Counted from the stretch's first letter, positions 8,473 through 18,453 are shown. The stretch is 64,000 nucleotides of DNA from Prevotella sp. (GCA_015060485.1 SUYI01000002.1:1-64000), one strand, 5' to 3'. Made by a program: numbers and translations. Notes: generated by a model from the sequence alone, not told the origin.

Positions 8473-8996
8473 AGCTTCAGCAATTCACGTAGTTGTTGTA
8501 CAGATATTTTTATTTTGTCATAGTCGTCAAGCACATTGACGTCGAGCGTGTGGCGGGCCTTCTCGTAGAACGGCTCACGCTCTTTCAAGTGTTCAGTGAT
8601 ATATGCTATCAGTTCCTCAGTACTTTTGCCCTTCAGCAGCGGGCGTTCTATCTTGGCCATGAGCAGATGTTTGTAGAGTGTTTCCGGACTGGCCTTCAGA
8701 TAAACCACGTCGCCTTGTTCGTTCAGGTAGTCCATATTGTCGAAAAAACAAGGGGTGCCACCACCACAGCTGATGATGACATCCTCGAATTCTGCCACTT
8801 CGTGCAACATGTTATACTCTATCTTACGGAAGCCTTCTTCGCCTTTTTCTGCAAAAATCTGCGACACCGTCTTGCGCATGCGACTCTCGATGTACCAGTC
8901 CAAGTCGTAGAACATCATGCCCGTCTCTTTCGAGAGGGCTTTGCCTACGGTTGTCTTGCCTGAGCCCATGTAGCCGATCAGGATGATGCGTCTCAT
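8469..8996 (-). CDS. aroK: Shikimate kinase
   Basis: Phosphorylates shikimate in the chorismate pathway. The P-loop GYMGSGKTTVG is at residues 8-18 (Lys14), substrate-binding Asp31/Asp33 are in YDLDWYIE, and the GGGTPCF loop and the lid region with ERPLL follow. The length of 175 aa is normal. It overlaps topA upstream and speA downstream by 4 bp each (ATGA junctions), forming a topA-aroK-speA translational chain. The chain mixes DNA topology, aromatic and polyamine functions, so the linkage is probably housekeeping economy rather than one pathway. Confidence 0.95.
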   Translation of the reverse strand: MRRIILIGYMGSGKTTVGKALSKETGMMFYDLDWYIESRMRKTVSQIFAEKGEEGFRKIEYNMLHEVAEFEDVIISCGGGTPCFFDNMDYLNEQGDVVYLKASPETLYKHLLMAKIERPLLKGKSTEELIAYITEHLKEREPFYEKARHTLDVNVLDDYDKIKISVQQLRELLKL

Positions 8997-11293
8997 TTCT
9001 TCTGCTTTTCAATGATTTCCATGCACTGGTCGAAGGTCAGCTTGGCGGCTGTTGCATGCATGGCCTTAGGGATACGGTAATTTTTACCATCGTAGGCGAT
9101 ATAGGGTCCGTAGCGACCATTCAGGATCTGCATCTTACCATCTGCGTCGAAGGCTTTCAGGTGTTTCTGCGACTCCTGCTGGCGCTTTTCCTTAATCAAT
9201 GCTGTTGCCTCTTCCAGACTGATGGCCATAGGATCAGTGTCCTTGGGAATAGAGGTGTATTTCTTCTGGTGGAGTACATAGGCTCCGAAGCGCCCCATGC
9301 CAATGACGATGGGAGAACCTTCGAAGTCGCCTAATGTGCGAGGCAGCTGGAACAACTCCATTGCTTCTTCGAGCGTAATATTCTCCATGCTTTTGTCGCT
9401 GGGAATCTGGGCAAAGCGAGGTTTTTCGGTATCCTCAGCGGAACCAATCTGAACGACAGGTCCGAAACGTCCAATCTTTACGAAGACGGGCTTTCCGCTC
9501 TTGGGGTCAATACCCAGCTGACGTTCGCCGGCTTTATGCTCTTGGCGGGCATTCATGGTCTTTTCCACGGTGGGCTCAAACTTCTTGTAGAAACTCTTCA
9601 TCATGTCCGTCCACTTTTCTCCGCCTTCGGCAATCTTATCGAAGTCCTGCTCCACCTTAGCCGTGAAGTTATAGTCCATAATGGTCGGGAAATATTTCAT
9701 CAGGAAGTCGTTGACCACCATTCCGATGTCGGTAGGCAGGAGCTTACCCTTGTCAGAGCCAGCCATCTCCTTTCGCTTCTTCTGCGTGATGACCTTACCT
9801 TTCAACGTGTCGATGGTATAGAAGCGTTCTTCACCCTTCTTGTCGCCCTTGTGCACATACTCACGCTGCTGAATGGTAGAAATGGTGGGTGCATAGGTGG
9901 AAGGACGGCCAATGCCCAATTCCTCCAGCTTTTTGACGAGCGAAGCTTCCGTATAGCGCAGAGGACTCTGACTGAAACGTTCTGTGGCCTGAATCTCACG
10001 ACGGGTCAGCTCTATACCTTTCTTCAAAGGAGGCAACACGTGGCTTTCTTCTTCCTGTTCTTCGTCGTCCACCGACTCGCGATAAACCTTGATGAAACCG
10101 TCGAATTTCACCACTTCACCCTGTGCTACAAAGACCTCATCAGCACCGCTGACAGAGATGTTCACGGTGGTCTTCTCTATTTCAGCATCAGCCATCTGGC
10201 TGGCTATCGTGCGCTTCCAAATCAGCTCATAGAGCTTCTTTTCCTGTGACGTGCCCTCGATGCTGGCATTCTCCATATAGGTAGGACGAATGGCTTCGTG
10301 AGCCTCTTGGGCACCCTTCGAGCTGGTGTGATACTGACGAACTTTGCTGTATTCCTCGCCATAGAGCTTGGCAATCTCCTCCTTGCTGGCGTTGATGCAC
10401 AGGCCTGAGAGGTTGACAGAGTCCGTACGCATATAGGTAATCTGTCCGTGCTCATACAGGTGCTGGGCAACCATCATCGTCTGGCTGACGGTAAAGCCCA
10501 GTTTGCGGGCAGCTTCCTGTTGCAGGGTAGATGTCGTGAATGGGGGAGCGGGGGTACGCTTCATGGGCTTTTTCACTACGGCATCAATGACGTAGGTGGC
10601 CTCTTTACACTTCTCCAGGAACTGCTCTACCTCTTCGTGGGTCTTCATGCGCTGGGCCAACGTAGCCTTTACTTCCGTCTGCGAACCATCTGCATTGGTA
10701 ATGGCAAAGATACCATTGATGCTGTAGTAGGGCTCGCAGTTGAAGTTCTGGATTTCGCGCTCGCGCTCGACAATCAGGCGAACCGCCACACTCTGCACAC
10801 GACCAGCTGAAAGCGCTGGCTTCACCTTGCGCCACAAGACGGGTGAAAGCTTAAAGCCTACTAGACGGTCCAATACACGACGAGCCTGCTGGGCATTCAC
10901 CAGATTCATGTCCAGATGACGCGGAGTCTCAATGGCGTTCAGAATGGCAGGCTTGGTAATTTCATGGAACACAATACGGTTGGTTTTCTTTTCGTCCAGT
11001 CCCAACACCTCACACAAATGCCAGCTGATGGCTTCTCCCTCGCGGTCTTCATCGGATGCCAACCAGACTTTCTCAGCCTTCTCCGCATTCGATTTCAGTT
11101 CTTTGACGAGTTTAATCTTTTCCTCGGGTATCTCGTATTCGGGCTCGAGCGTCTTAGTGTCAATACTCATTTCCTTCTTCTTCAGGTCACGGATATGACC
11201 ATAGCTCGACATCACCTTATACTCCTTACCAAGAAACCTCTCTATCGTCTTGGCCTTTGCAGGCGACTCTACTATTACCAAATTCTTCTGCAT
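8993..11293 (-). CDS. topA: DNA topoisomerase I (type IA)
   Basis: Relaxes negative supercoils by single-strand passage. The N-terminal TOPRIM domain has VIVESPAKAKTIE and DEDREGEAISWH. Catalytic Tyr287 lies in ITYMRTDS. The GRPSTYAPTI segment and the rest of the gate domains follow. The C-terminus (about 580-766) carries three zinc-free topoisomerase C-terminal repeats (GRFGPVVQIG, GRFGAYVLH, GRYGPYIAY) in place of zinc fingers, as is usual in Bacteroidetes. At 766 aa it is full length. It heads the overlapping topA-aroK-speA run. Confidence 0.96.
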   Translation of the reverse strand: MQKNLVIVESPAKAKTIERFLGKEYKVMSSYGHIRDLKKKEMSIDTKTLEPEYEIPEEKIKLVKELKSNAEKAEKVWLASDEDREGEAISWHLCEVLGLDEKKTNRIVFHEITKPAILNAIETPRHLDMNLVNAQQARRVLDRLVGFKLSPVLWRKVKPALSAGRVQSVAVRLIVEREREIQNFNCEPYYSINGIFAITNADGSQTEVKATLAQRMKTHEEVEQFLEKCKEATYVIDAVVKKPMKRTPAPPFTTSTLQQEAARKLGFTVSQTMMVAQHLYEHGQITYMRTDSVNLSGLCINASKEEIAKLYGEEYSKVRQYHTSSKGAQEAHEAIRPTYMENASIEGTSQEKKLYELIWKRTIASQMADAEIEKTTVNISVSGADEVFVAQGEVVKFDGFIKVYRESVDDEEQEEESHVLPPLKKGIELTRREIQATERFSQSPLRYTEASLVKKLEELGIGRPSTYAPTISTIQQREYVHKGDKKGEERFYTIDTLKGKVITQKKRKEMAGSDKGKLLPTDIGMVVNDFLMKYFPTIMDYNFTAKVEQDFDKIAEGGEKWTDMMKSFYKKFEPTVEKTMNARQEHKAGERQLGIDPKSGKPVFVKIGRFGPVVQIGSAEDTEKPRFAQIPSDKSMENITLEEAMELFQLPRTLGDFEGSPIVIGMGRFGAYVLHQKKYTSIPKDTDPMAISLEEATALIKEKRQQESQKHLKAFDADGKMQILNGRYGPYIAYDGKNYRIPKAMHATAAKLTFDQCMEIIEKQKK

Positions 11294-11354
11294 ACGAATA
11301 TTTTAATGCTAATTTTTAATTCTTCAAAACGTCATGATGACATGATTCGGGCTG

Positions 11355-11362
11355 CAAAAGTA
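11355..11362 (-). promoter_or_regulatory. -7 box of the topA promoter
   Basis: TACTTTTG on the minus strand (TAnnTTTG), about 60 bp before the topA ATG. No clear -33 element is seen. Confidence 0.45.
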
Positions 11363-11502
11363 GAGAAAAGTTTTGGTTACACCTTATTTATATATAAGAA
11401 TTTTGTTTTTATTAACACTTCGAGGGTGCAGGAAAAACTGCTCATCTCTTTGAGATGACGACAAAACAGGCCTTTGTGAGTCTTATATATAAAGAGCGAT
11501 TA

Positions 11503-12966
11503 ATGAAGATGAAAAAGTTACTGATGATATTGAGCCTTGCGCTGCTGACGGTGTCGGCACAGGCCGCTAAGCCGTGGGACAACGGCAAGTTACGTGTTTC
11601 GGATAACCAGCGTTATCTGCAGTTTGAAAACGGACAGCCCTTCTTCTGGCAGGGCGAGACGGGATGGCTGTTGCCTGAACGTCTGGACAGGGCTGAGGCC
11701 GAGTGGTATCTCCAGTCGTGTGCCAAGGCGGGCTATAATGTGGTACAGGTACAGACCATCGACGGGGTGCCAGCCATCAATACCTACGGACAGATGTCGA
11801 ACATAGACGGTTGGAACTTCAAGGACATCAACCGCAAGGGCGTCTATGGCTACTGGGACCACATGGACTATATCATTGATATGGCTGCCCAGCACGGCAT
11901 CTACATCGGAATGGTATGCATTTGGGGTGGGCTAGTTAAAGAAGGCAAACTGAACGTCGAAGATGCGAAGAAGTATGGCACCTTCCTCGCCAACCGATAT
12001 AAGAACAAGCCCAACATTATCTGGTTTATGGGTGGCGACATTCAGGGCGACATCAAGGCTGAGGTATGGGAGTCGCTGGCTACCACCATCAAGTCGATAG
12101 ACAAGAACCACCTGATGACCTATCATCCTCGTGGACGCTACACTTCTGCCAAATGGTGGAGCAAGGCTGAATGGCTCGATTTCCATACCTTCCAAAGCGG
12201 GCATCGTCGCTATGGACAGCGTATGGGTAACAAGGATTACCCCATTCCCGACAATACGGAGGAGGACAACTGGATGTATGTGGACTCCACGTGGAAATTC
12301 AATCCCATCAAGCCTGTGCTCGACGCTGAGCCTTCATACGAGGATATTCCCATGGGTCTGCACGACCCCAACGAGGCACGTTGGCAAGACTATGACGTGC
12401 GTCGCTATGCCTATTGGAGCGTCTTTGCTGGAAGCTGCGGACATACCTACGGACACAATGCCATCATGCAGATGCTGAAGCCCGGCTATCCCACCAGCTA
12501 TGGTGATGCCGGCGACGTGAAGACGTGGTATCAGGCGCTGAAAGATCCTGGCTTCTCGCAGATGCAGTATTTGAAGCGCCTCATCCTCAGTTTCCCCTAT
12601 TTTGAGCGTGTAGCAGACCAAAGTGTCATTCTCGAGAATGGCGAGAAGTACAATCGTCTGATTGCCACTCGTGGTAATGACTACCTGCTGGTCTATAACT
12701 ACAACAACAATAACATGAAGCTTGACCTGACGAAGATCAGTGGGTCGAAGAAGAACGTGTGGTGGATGACGGCCGCAACGGGCAAGCTGAAGTATTTAGG
12801 CGAGTTCGACTCCAAGGTGCTCACCTTCCGCTATCATCCGCAGTCGGCTCGCGTCGAGGACGGTGTGCTCATCGTGGTAGACAGCACGAAAGACTACATC
12901 AAAAAAGACCAGACGGAGCTGTCGCCAGACGGATATAAGGCGAAGGAACGCGACCTCAATGAGTAA
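11503..12966 (+). CDS. Secreted GH140-like glycosidase (DUF4038)
   Basis: Predicted secreted glycoside hydrolase of 487 aa. A signal peptide (MKMKKLLMILSLALL..AQA) supports the ATG at 11503 over the in-frame ATG at 11455. The TIM-barrel (DUF4038) domain covers about 25-400, and a putative collagen-binding-type C-terminal beta domain follows. Candidate catalytic acids are Asp179 in FMGGDIQGD and Glu276 in LDAEPSYED. Their 97-residue spacing fits what I recall of the characterised GH140 apiosidase of Bacteroides thetaiotaomicron, which acts on rhamnogalacturonan II. The neighbouring rhamnosidase fits a pectin role. Substrate is inferred. Confidence 0.82.
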   Translation: MKMKKLLMILSLALLTVSAQAAKPWDNGKLRVSDNQRYLQFENGQPFFWQGETGWLLPERLDRAEAEWYLQSCAKAGYNVVQVQTIDGVPAINTYGQMSNIDGWNFKDINRKGVYGYWDHMDYIIDMAAQHGIYIGMVCIWGGLVKEGKLNVEDAKKYGTFLANRYKNKPNIIWFMGGDIQGDIKAEVWESLATTIKSIDKNHLMTYHPRGRYTSAKWWSKAEWLDFHTFQSGHRRYGQRMGNKDYPIPDNTEEDNWMYVDSTWKFNPIKPVLDAEPSYEDIPMGLHDPNEARWQDYDVRRYAYWSVFAGSCGHTYGHNAIMQMLKPGYPTSYGDAGDVKTWYQALKDPGFSQMQYLKRLILSFPYFERVADQSVILENGEKYNRLIATRGNDYLLVYNYNNNNMKLDLTKISGSKKNVWWMTAATGKLKYLGEFDSKVLTFRYHPQSARVEDGVLIVVDSTKDYIKKDQTELSPDGYKAKERDLNE

Positions 12967-12998
12967 AAAAGAAACCACGGATTACACGGATTGCACGG
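12967..12998. repeat. ACGGATT repeat word between the two glycosidase genes
   Basis: ACCACGGATTACACGGATTG-type repeat fills the 32-bp gap directly before the next ATG. Confidence 0.5.
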
Positions 12999-15900
12999 AT
13001 GAAGAAAATTCTGATTATATTGTTGGCGCTGTTATCGCTTTCGGCCTCAGCAGCCAAGAAAAAAGTCGTAAAGCCAGACGTGAGCGTTGGGAACCTGCGT
13101 GTGGAGAACCTGACGGAGCCGTTAGGAATCGATACCGACAAGCCCCGCTTCTCGTGGCAGATTATGAGCGACAAGCAGATTGCAACGCCACACTCTGACC
13201 AAGGGTCGGAGAACGTGCGCCAGACAGCCTATGAAATCGTCGTCAGCGACGATAAGGGCGAATTGTGGAATTCTGGCAAGGTAACGTCCGACGAACAGTT
13301 GTGGATTCCCTACGCAGGTAAACAGCTGAAGAGTGGCACGTTCTGCACTTGGAAAGTAAAGGTCTATACCAACAAAGGCGAGACAGCATGGAGCGAGCCT
13401 CAGCGTTTCAGTATCGGACTGCTCGACGAAGGCAAGTGGCGTGGCTATTGGATTGGTTTGGAGCAGCTGTTGCCAGGCGAAGAGCGTGGTATGCACACCC
13501 GCATGGCTGCCCGCTATCTGCGTAAGGAGTTTCAGTTGAAGGATAAGGAGATAAAGCGAGCAACGGCATATGTGGCAGGAATCGGACTTCATGAGTTCTA
13601 CGTCAATGGCCAGCGTATGGGCGACGGTGTGCTTCAGCCTGTACCCAGCGACTATCGCAAGACCATCTATTACAACACGTACGATGTAACGGAGAGCATC
13701 ATCAACTATCCGCTCATGTGCGAAGGAGCGGGTAAGTGTCTTTGTCTCGGCATCATTTTGGGCAACGGTCGCGTATTCCCCATGCAACAGCATAAGCCTT
13801 ATAAGATTCATACGTTTGGCTATCCGAAGTGTCGCATCAATGTCATTGTGGAATATACTGACGGCACTACCGAATGCCTGAAGACAGACGACAAGGGTTG
13901 GAAAATTACTGCCGACGGTCCCATTCGTGCCAACAACGAATACGACGGTGAGGAATATGATGCCCGCAAGGAGATGATGGGGTGGAGTGAAGTAGGAGGT
14001 ATCGACGATTCCAAATGGCTGAACGCTGAACGTACGGATATTCCGCAGGCTTGGCTGCGTGCCCAGATGACGCCAGGCATGAGGAGCCTCCCCCTAACCC
14101 CCTCCAACGGGAGGGGGGACTTGACAGTGTCTCCTTCTGCTAAAGGCGTTATAGTCGATATTGGCCAGAACATGGCTGGCTGGCTGAAGGTTCGCGTGAG
14201 AGGTCAGAAAGGCGACACCATCCGTATGGTCTATGCAGAGAAACTTAACGCCGACGGCACGCTCTATCGCGACAACTTCCGCAATGCCCGCTCTACCGAT
14301 ATCTACGTATGCAATGGTGACGAAGGCAAGGAGGGCCGCTGGTGGTGTCCGACATTTGTCTATCACGGTTTCAAGTACGCTGAGGTCATTGGCCTGAAGA
14401 ATGCCACGAAGGACGATTTTGTGGCTGAAGTGGTGGCTGACGAAATGCGTAGCACGGGTCAGTTCGAGTGTTCTGACACGATATTAAACAAGGTCATGAA
14501 AAATGCCTGGTGGGGCGTGTTGGACAACTACAAGGGAATGCCCATCGACTGTCCGCAGCGTGACGAACGCCAGCCTTGGCTGGGCGACCGTACGATGGGT
14601 TCGTTGGGCGAGAGTTTCCTTTTCGACAACGAACGCCTTTATACCAAGTGGATGCGCGACATCTGTGAGGCACAACGGACGGATGGCTGTATTCCCGACG
14701 TAGCCCCCGCCTTCTGGAACTACTATTCGGACGATGTGGCCTGGGCGGCAGCATTGCCCTTCTCGTGCGACATGCTATGGCGACAGTATGGTAACCGCCA
14801 ACCCATCATCGACTGCTATCCTGCTATCAAGAAGTGGGTGCAGCACATCATCGAAGAATATAGTAAGGACGGCATTATTCATTGTGGTAAGTATGCCGAC
14901 TGGTGTGTACCGCCTGAAAAGTTGGAGCTCATCCATTCGCAAGACCCCGCCCGCAAGACCGACGTGACACTCATCTCAACGGCATACATCATCCGCACCC
15001 TGCAGCTGATGGAACAATGGGGCTGTGAAGCCGACTATTGGCGCCCCATCCGCGAAGAGATGACGGAGGCCTTCAACAAGCGCTTCCTGACCATCAAGCG
15101 AGGCACGTCACCCCGACCTGGTCACGTGCTCTATCCGGATTCCGTCTATTACGGCAACAATACGGTGACGGCGAACATCTTGCCGCTGGCCATTGGCATC
15201 GTGCCTGAGGATTGCAAGCAAGACGTTATCCGTCAGGTCGTACAGAACATCTGCATCCAGAACAAACATCACGTCTCGTGTGGTGTCATTGGCATCTCGT
15301 GGCTGATGCGAGGACTCAGCGACAATGGTTTTGCTGATGTGGCCTATCGTCTGGCAACCAACAAGACCTACCCGTCGTGGGGCTATATGACGGAGAACGG
15401 TGCAACGACCATCTGGGAACTGTGGAACGGCGATAAGGCCAACCCGTCGATGAATAGCGGCAATCATGTGATGCTGTTGGGCGACCTGCTCACGTGGTGC
15501 TATCAGTACTTGGGTGGCATCCGTTCTGTAGGTTGCAGTGACACGGCAGCAAACGGAACTGCCTACAAGCACATCGTGCTGAAACCCGCCTTCGAGATAC
15601 AGGACTGCGAATGGGCCAACGTCAGCTACGACAGCCCCTACGGCACCATCAAGAGCCACTGGCGGAAGACGCTGCAACACTTGGAGTGGGACGTCACCAT
15701 TCCTTGCAACACGACGGCTGACGTCTGCCTGCCTAATGGTGAAACGAAGACCATTGGCTCGGGCACGTATCATTTCAGCGTCGACATCCCGACTTCGCAT
15801 CCGGCTATTGTGAAGGACGAGTTCCTCTACGAGCATGCCTGCTTCCCTGAGGCCCACGCTTCGACCATTGTGGAGACGAAGAACGGCGACCTCGTGGCAG

Positions 15901-16967
15901 GCTACTTCGGCGGCACCCACGAGCGCGACCCGGATGTCTGCATCTGGGTGAACATCAAGAAGAAGGGCTCGAACGAATGGAGCAAGCCCATCCTGGCTGC
16001 CGATGGTGTGCTGGCCCTCGACGACCCCAACGCCCGCTACATGGGCCTCTCTGGTCTGAATGACGACACGACGCCCGCCGCCAAAGGTCCCATCCGTACG
16101 GTGCTTGGCGGTTCCGCCGCCAAGCTGAAACGCAAATCATGCTGGAACCCTGTGCTCTTTGAGATGCCCAATGGCGAGCTGTGGCTCTTCTTCAAGATAG
16201 GCTCCAGCGTTGGCGACTGGACGGGTTGGCTCACGAAGTCGAAAGACGGAGGCCGCACGTGGAGCGACAAGGAGCCGCTGCCCTTCGACGCTGAGGGTCG
16301 TGCCTTCCTCGGACCTATCAAGAACAAGCCCGAACTCATCGACGGGCGCCTGCTCTGTCCCTCGTCGACGGAGAAGGACGGCTGGCGTTTCCACATGGAG
16401 ATTCTCGACCTGAGCGACGGACGCTGGAAGAAAGGTACCCCTGTGAAGGACTTGAATTGGAAATGGATTCCCGTTGAAAGCACGGAGGCCATCAAGACGG
16501 ACGACAACAAGCCGCACCCCATCGACTGCATCCAGCCCTCTATACTGAAATTAAAGGACGGGCGCCTGCAGGTGACGATGCGCACACATAATGCACACGT
16601 AGCCACCTCGTTCTCCTCGGACAATGGCGACACATGGACTCCCGTCACCCTGCTCGACATTGAGAACAACCAAAGCGGTACGGATGCCGTCACTTTGCAA
16701 GACGGTCGCCACGCCCTCATCTACAACAACTTCGAGACGCTGCCGTTGACGCCCAAGGGTGTGCGAACGCCCTGTTCCATAGCCCTGAGTGACGACGGGA
16801 CGAACTGGCAACACGTCCTTACGCTCGAGGATTCGCCCATCGACCAATACTCGTATCCTGCCATCATTCAGGGCAAGGACGGCACACTGCATTGCGTCTA
16901 CACGTGGCGTCGCCAGCGCATCAGCTACAAGCAGATTGACTTGACGAAACTAAAACGAGGTCAATAG
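12999..16967 (+). CDS. GH78 alpha-L-rhamnosidase fused to a BNR/sialidase-like domain
   Basis: A secreted protein of 1,322 aa with a signal peptide at 1-20. Residues about 25-925 form a complete GH78 enzyme: N-terminal beta domains, the (alpha/alpha)6 barrel with the DCPQRDERQPWLGD acid motif (Asp522, Glu523, Arg524) and the general base Glu807 in TTIWELWNG, then the C-terminal beta domain. Residues about 928-1322 form a six-bladed BNR_2-type propeller beginning HASTIVETKNGDL, with Asp-box-like turns SKDGGRTW (about 1080) and SSDNGDTW (about 1206). Homologues of the second part are normally free-standing secreted proteins, so this is a fusion without the second signal peptide. A repeat word inserts at 362-375. 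Pectin side-chain breakdown is inferred; the BNR substrate is unknown. Confidence 0.9.
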   Translation: MKKILIILLALLSLSASAAKKKVVKPDVSVGNLRVENLTEPLGIDTDKPRFSWQIMSDKQIATPHSDQGSENVRQTAYEIVVSDDKGELWNSGKVTSDEQLWIPYAGKQLKSGTFCTWKVKVYTNKGETAWSEPQRFSIGLLDEGKWRGYWIGLEQLLPGEERGMHTRMAARYLRKEFQLKDKEIKRATAYVAGIGLHEFYVNGQRMGDGVLQPVPSDYRKTIYYNTYDVTESIINYPLMCEGAGKCLCLGIILGNGRVFPMQQHKPYKIHTFGYPKCRINVIVEYTDGTTECLKTDDKGWKITADGPIRANNEYDGEEYDARKEMMGWSEVGGIDDSKWLNAERTDIPQAWLRAQMTPGMRSLPLTPSNGRGDLTVSPSAKGVIVDIGQNMAGWLKVRVRGQKGDTIRMVYAEKLNADGTLYRDNFRNARSTDIYVCNGDEGKEGRWWCPTFVYHGFKYAEVIGLKNATKDDFVAEVVADEMRSTGQFECSDTILNKVMKNAWWGVLDNYKGMPIDCPQRDERQPWLGDRTMGSLGESFLFDNERLYTKWMRDICEAQRTDGCIPDVAPAFWNYYSDDVAWAAALPFSCDMLWRQYGNRQPIIDCYPAIKKWVQHIIEEYSKDGIIHCGKYADWCVPPEKLELIHSQDPARKTDVTLISTAYIIRTLQLMEQWGCEADYWRPIREEMTEAFNKRFLTIKRGTSPRPGHVLYPDSVYYGNNTVTANILPLAIGIVPEDCKQDVIRQVVQNICIQNKHHVSCGVIGISWLMRGLSDNGFADVAYRLATNKTYPSWGYMTENGATTIWELWNGDKANPSMNSGNHVMLLGDLLTWCYQYLGGIRSVGCSDTAANGTAYKHIVLKPAFEIQDCEWANVSYDSPYGTIKSHWRKTLQHLEWDVTIPCNTTADVCLPNGETKTIGSGTYHFSVDIPTSHPAIVKDEFLYEHACFPEAHASTIVETKNGDLVAGYFGGTHERDPDVCIWVNIKKKGSNEWSKPILAADGVLALDDPNARYMGLSGLNDDTTPAAKGPIRTVLGGSAAKLKRKSCWNPVLFEMPNGELWLFFKIGSSVGDWTGWLTKSKDGGRTWSDKEPLPFDAEGRAFLGPIKNKPELIDGRLLCPSSTEKDGWRFHMEILDLSDGRWKKGTPVKDLNWKWIPVESTEAIKTDDNKPHPIDCIQPSILKLKDGRLQVTMRTHNAHVATSFSSDNGDTWTPVTLLDIENNQSGTDAVTLQDGRHALIYNNFETLPLTPKGVRTPCSIALSDDGTNWQHVLTLEDSPIDQYSYPAIIQGKDGTLHCVYTWRRQRISYKQIDLTKLKRGQ
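14083..14122. repeat. GC-rich hairpin word inside the rhamnosidase gene
   Basis: CCCCCTCC / GGGAGGGGGG inverted repeat encoding SLPLTPSNGRGDL, in frame. Same family as 550-593. Confidence 0.7.
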
Positions 16968-16988
16968 GACAAAGCAGTCGTCTAGCCG

Positions 16989-18299
16989 TTAGAATATCCA
17001 GACGTCGTTCTCGTCGCTGGGGTAATTATACCAGTCGAGATTTGACTCGCAATCCTCCACCCACTCACCAAAGGAATGCTTGCGGGTGACGTACGCTCCG
17101 AACATGGCGTAGACACCCGTTTGGGTCAGTTTTCGGAATCCAATCTGGATGCCTTCCAGGGGATAGCAGAATTTCTCGGCGGGAATCATCAGTGCCCAAG
17201 GCAGCATCTTGCTAATTCTGTATTCTACCTGATATGGGTAAATCACCTGGGCAGCCTTGTAGTTGTCCAAGTGGGTCTCGTAGCGACCACTGTTATAGAA
17301 GGTCACAAGGAACGGGTCGAGCTGTTCCAAAGTGAAGTCCTTGGCCTTCTCGGCATCTTTGAAGGTGATGATATACTTCTGGGTGGCGTATGGCCTGTTT
17401 TCATAATCTTCGGTAGTGCTTAACGCGGTGTTATAGTATTTACGCTTGTAAATCGCACCGCTGTTTTCTGTCACCTCCTGACTGCTGTTCATGGCCCAGT
17501 GAGCGTCGTTGAACAGCGTGATGACAGCCTCTGTGCCCCTTTGGCCCGAACGGAACGTAGTGGTGTTGTTCAGCAGTTGCTTCGATCCGGTTGGCAGGTT
17601 GTCGTCGAAGGTCTTTCCGTTTGCTGTCGTCACACTTTCTATGTCGTTGTATGCGCAGTTCAGCAATCTGACCAGTCCGGCAATCTGGTTGGTGCACCCC
17701 ACGGCTACCAATGTTACGTCCAGTGTGATTTGCTTGGGATTGTCGGGGTCCTTGTCTATGCCCATTCTGACTACCAGGTCGTTGTAGTCATAGTCGCCAG
17801 CCAACGGGAAGTTCTCTTCGAAGACATAGGTATAGGTTTGCGGCTTCAGGGTAAGGCTCGAGGGTGTGCCGAAAGACGACGACTTGAAGTCTACATCCGT
17901 CTGAGTGACAGGGAATTGGACGACATAGTACTTGCCGTCCTTGTCCACCAATGCGCCATAAAGATAGGTCTGCGCCATGGGAATGGTCACAGTCAGCGCG
18001 ACGGTTCCTCCGTCGGAAGTCTTTGCCTGATTCAGCACATGCGCCGTGCTGTTGGCGAGTGGGTTGTCGGAAAGAATCATGGCGACTTCTATGTTGTTGC
18101 CCGTGTTGGCAACAAGACGATACTGCTGCGTTTTCGACAACACCCACTGATGACGTATGTCGATGCTGTCGACGGGCGAGTTCACGTCCAAATATTTTTC
18201 GTACTGGTTCATGTCGTACAAATCCTTGCTGCACGACGTGATGCCCAAAAGCATCACTACAACCCACAGGGATGATATCAAGAAAAACGTTTTCTTCAT
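16989..18299 (-). CDS. LruC-domain lipoprotein
   Basis: A predicted lipoprotein of 436 aa with signal peptide and lipobox LGITSC. An N-terminal beta-rich domain (about 40-150) is followed by an LruC/DUF4842-like domain that opens with YTYVFEENFP and DYDYNDLVVRMG (about 178) and closes with a WALMIPAEKFCYPLEG segment. The function of this family is not known. The DxDYND motif looks like a metal-binding loop, probably Ca2+ (inference). It is transcribed away from two other lipoprotein genes (18504 and 22900) that share the motif. It converges on the rhamnosidase gene with only 21 bp between them. Confidence 0.82.
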   Translation of the reverse strand: MKKTFFLISSLWVVVMLLGITSCSKDLYDMNQYEKYLDVNSPVDSIDIRHQWVLSKTQQYRLVANTGNNIEVAMILSDNPLANSTAHVLNQAKTSDGGTVALTVTIPMAQTYLYGALVDKDGKYYVVQFPVTQTDVDFKSSSFGTPSSLTLKPQTYTYVFEENFPLAGDYDYNDLVVRMGIDKDPDNPKQITLDVTLVAVGCTNQIAGLVRLLNCAYNDIESVTTANGKTFDDNLPTGSKQLLNNTTTFRSGQRGTEAVITLFNDAHWAMNSSQEVTENSGAIYKRKYYNTALSTTEDYENRPYATQKYIITFKDAEKAKDFTLEQLDPFLVTFYNSGRYETHLDNYKAAQVIYPYQVEYRISKMLPWALMIPAEKFCYPLEGIQIGFRKLTQTGVYAMFGAYVTRKHSFGEWVEDCESNLDWYNYPSDENDVWIF

Positions 18300-18331
18300 G
18301 ACTTTTATAATAATACGTTCTAATTTGCGGT

Positions 18332-18339
18332 CAAAATTA
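18332..18339 (-). promoter_or_regulatory. -7 box upstream of the LruC lipoprotein gene
   Basis: TAATTTTG on the minus strand, 33 bp before the ATG at 18299. A TTGTGTTT-like -33 element lies near 18355-18362. Confidence 0.5.
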
Positions 18340-18445
18340 CTATTTTTGCTTCAAAAACACAAAAAAATATAGATAAGTAGCCGCTATTTTGCCAATTTTT
18401 ATAGATTTTAACACTAAATATAGCAAAACTTAGCTATTTTCTTTG

Positions 18446-18453
18446 TAATTTTG
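18446..18453 (+). promoter_or_regulatory. -7 box upstream of the 1,243-aa lipoprotein gene
   Basis: TAATTTTG followed by CACC, 50 bp before the ATG at 18504. The leader ends in AAAATCTTATGA, as does the leader of the related gene at 22900. Confidence 0.55.

Noticed and set aside
11455..11502. Upstream start for the GH140-like protein
   Set aside because: It would put 16 non-hydrophobic residues before a clear signal peptide; the ATG at 11503 is better.
15108..15920. A 270-codon open frame on the minus strand opposite the rhamnosidase gene
   Set aside because: Antisense shadow with no recognisable domain. Several others of this kind, such as 1708-2514 and 20277-21011, were left out for the same reason.
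16725..16770. LPLTPKGVRTPC in the BNR domain as another hairpin-word insertion
   Set aside because: It lacks the inverted GC-rich arms and fits the surrounding propeller sequence, so it is probably native.
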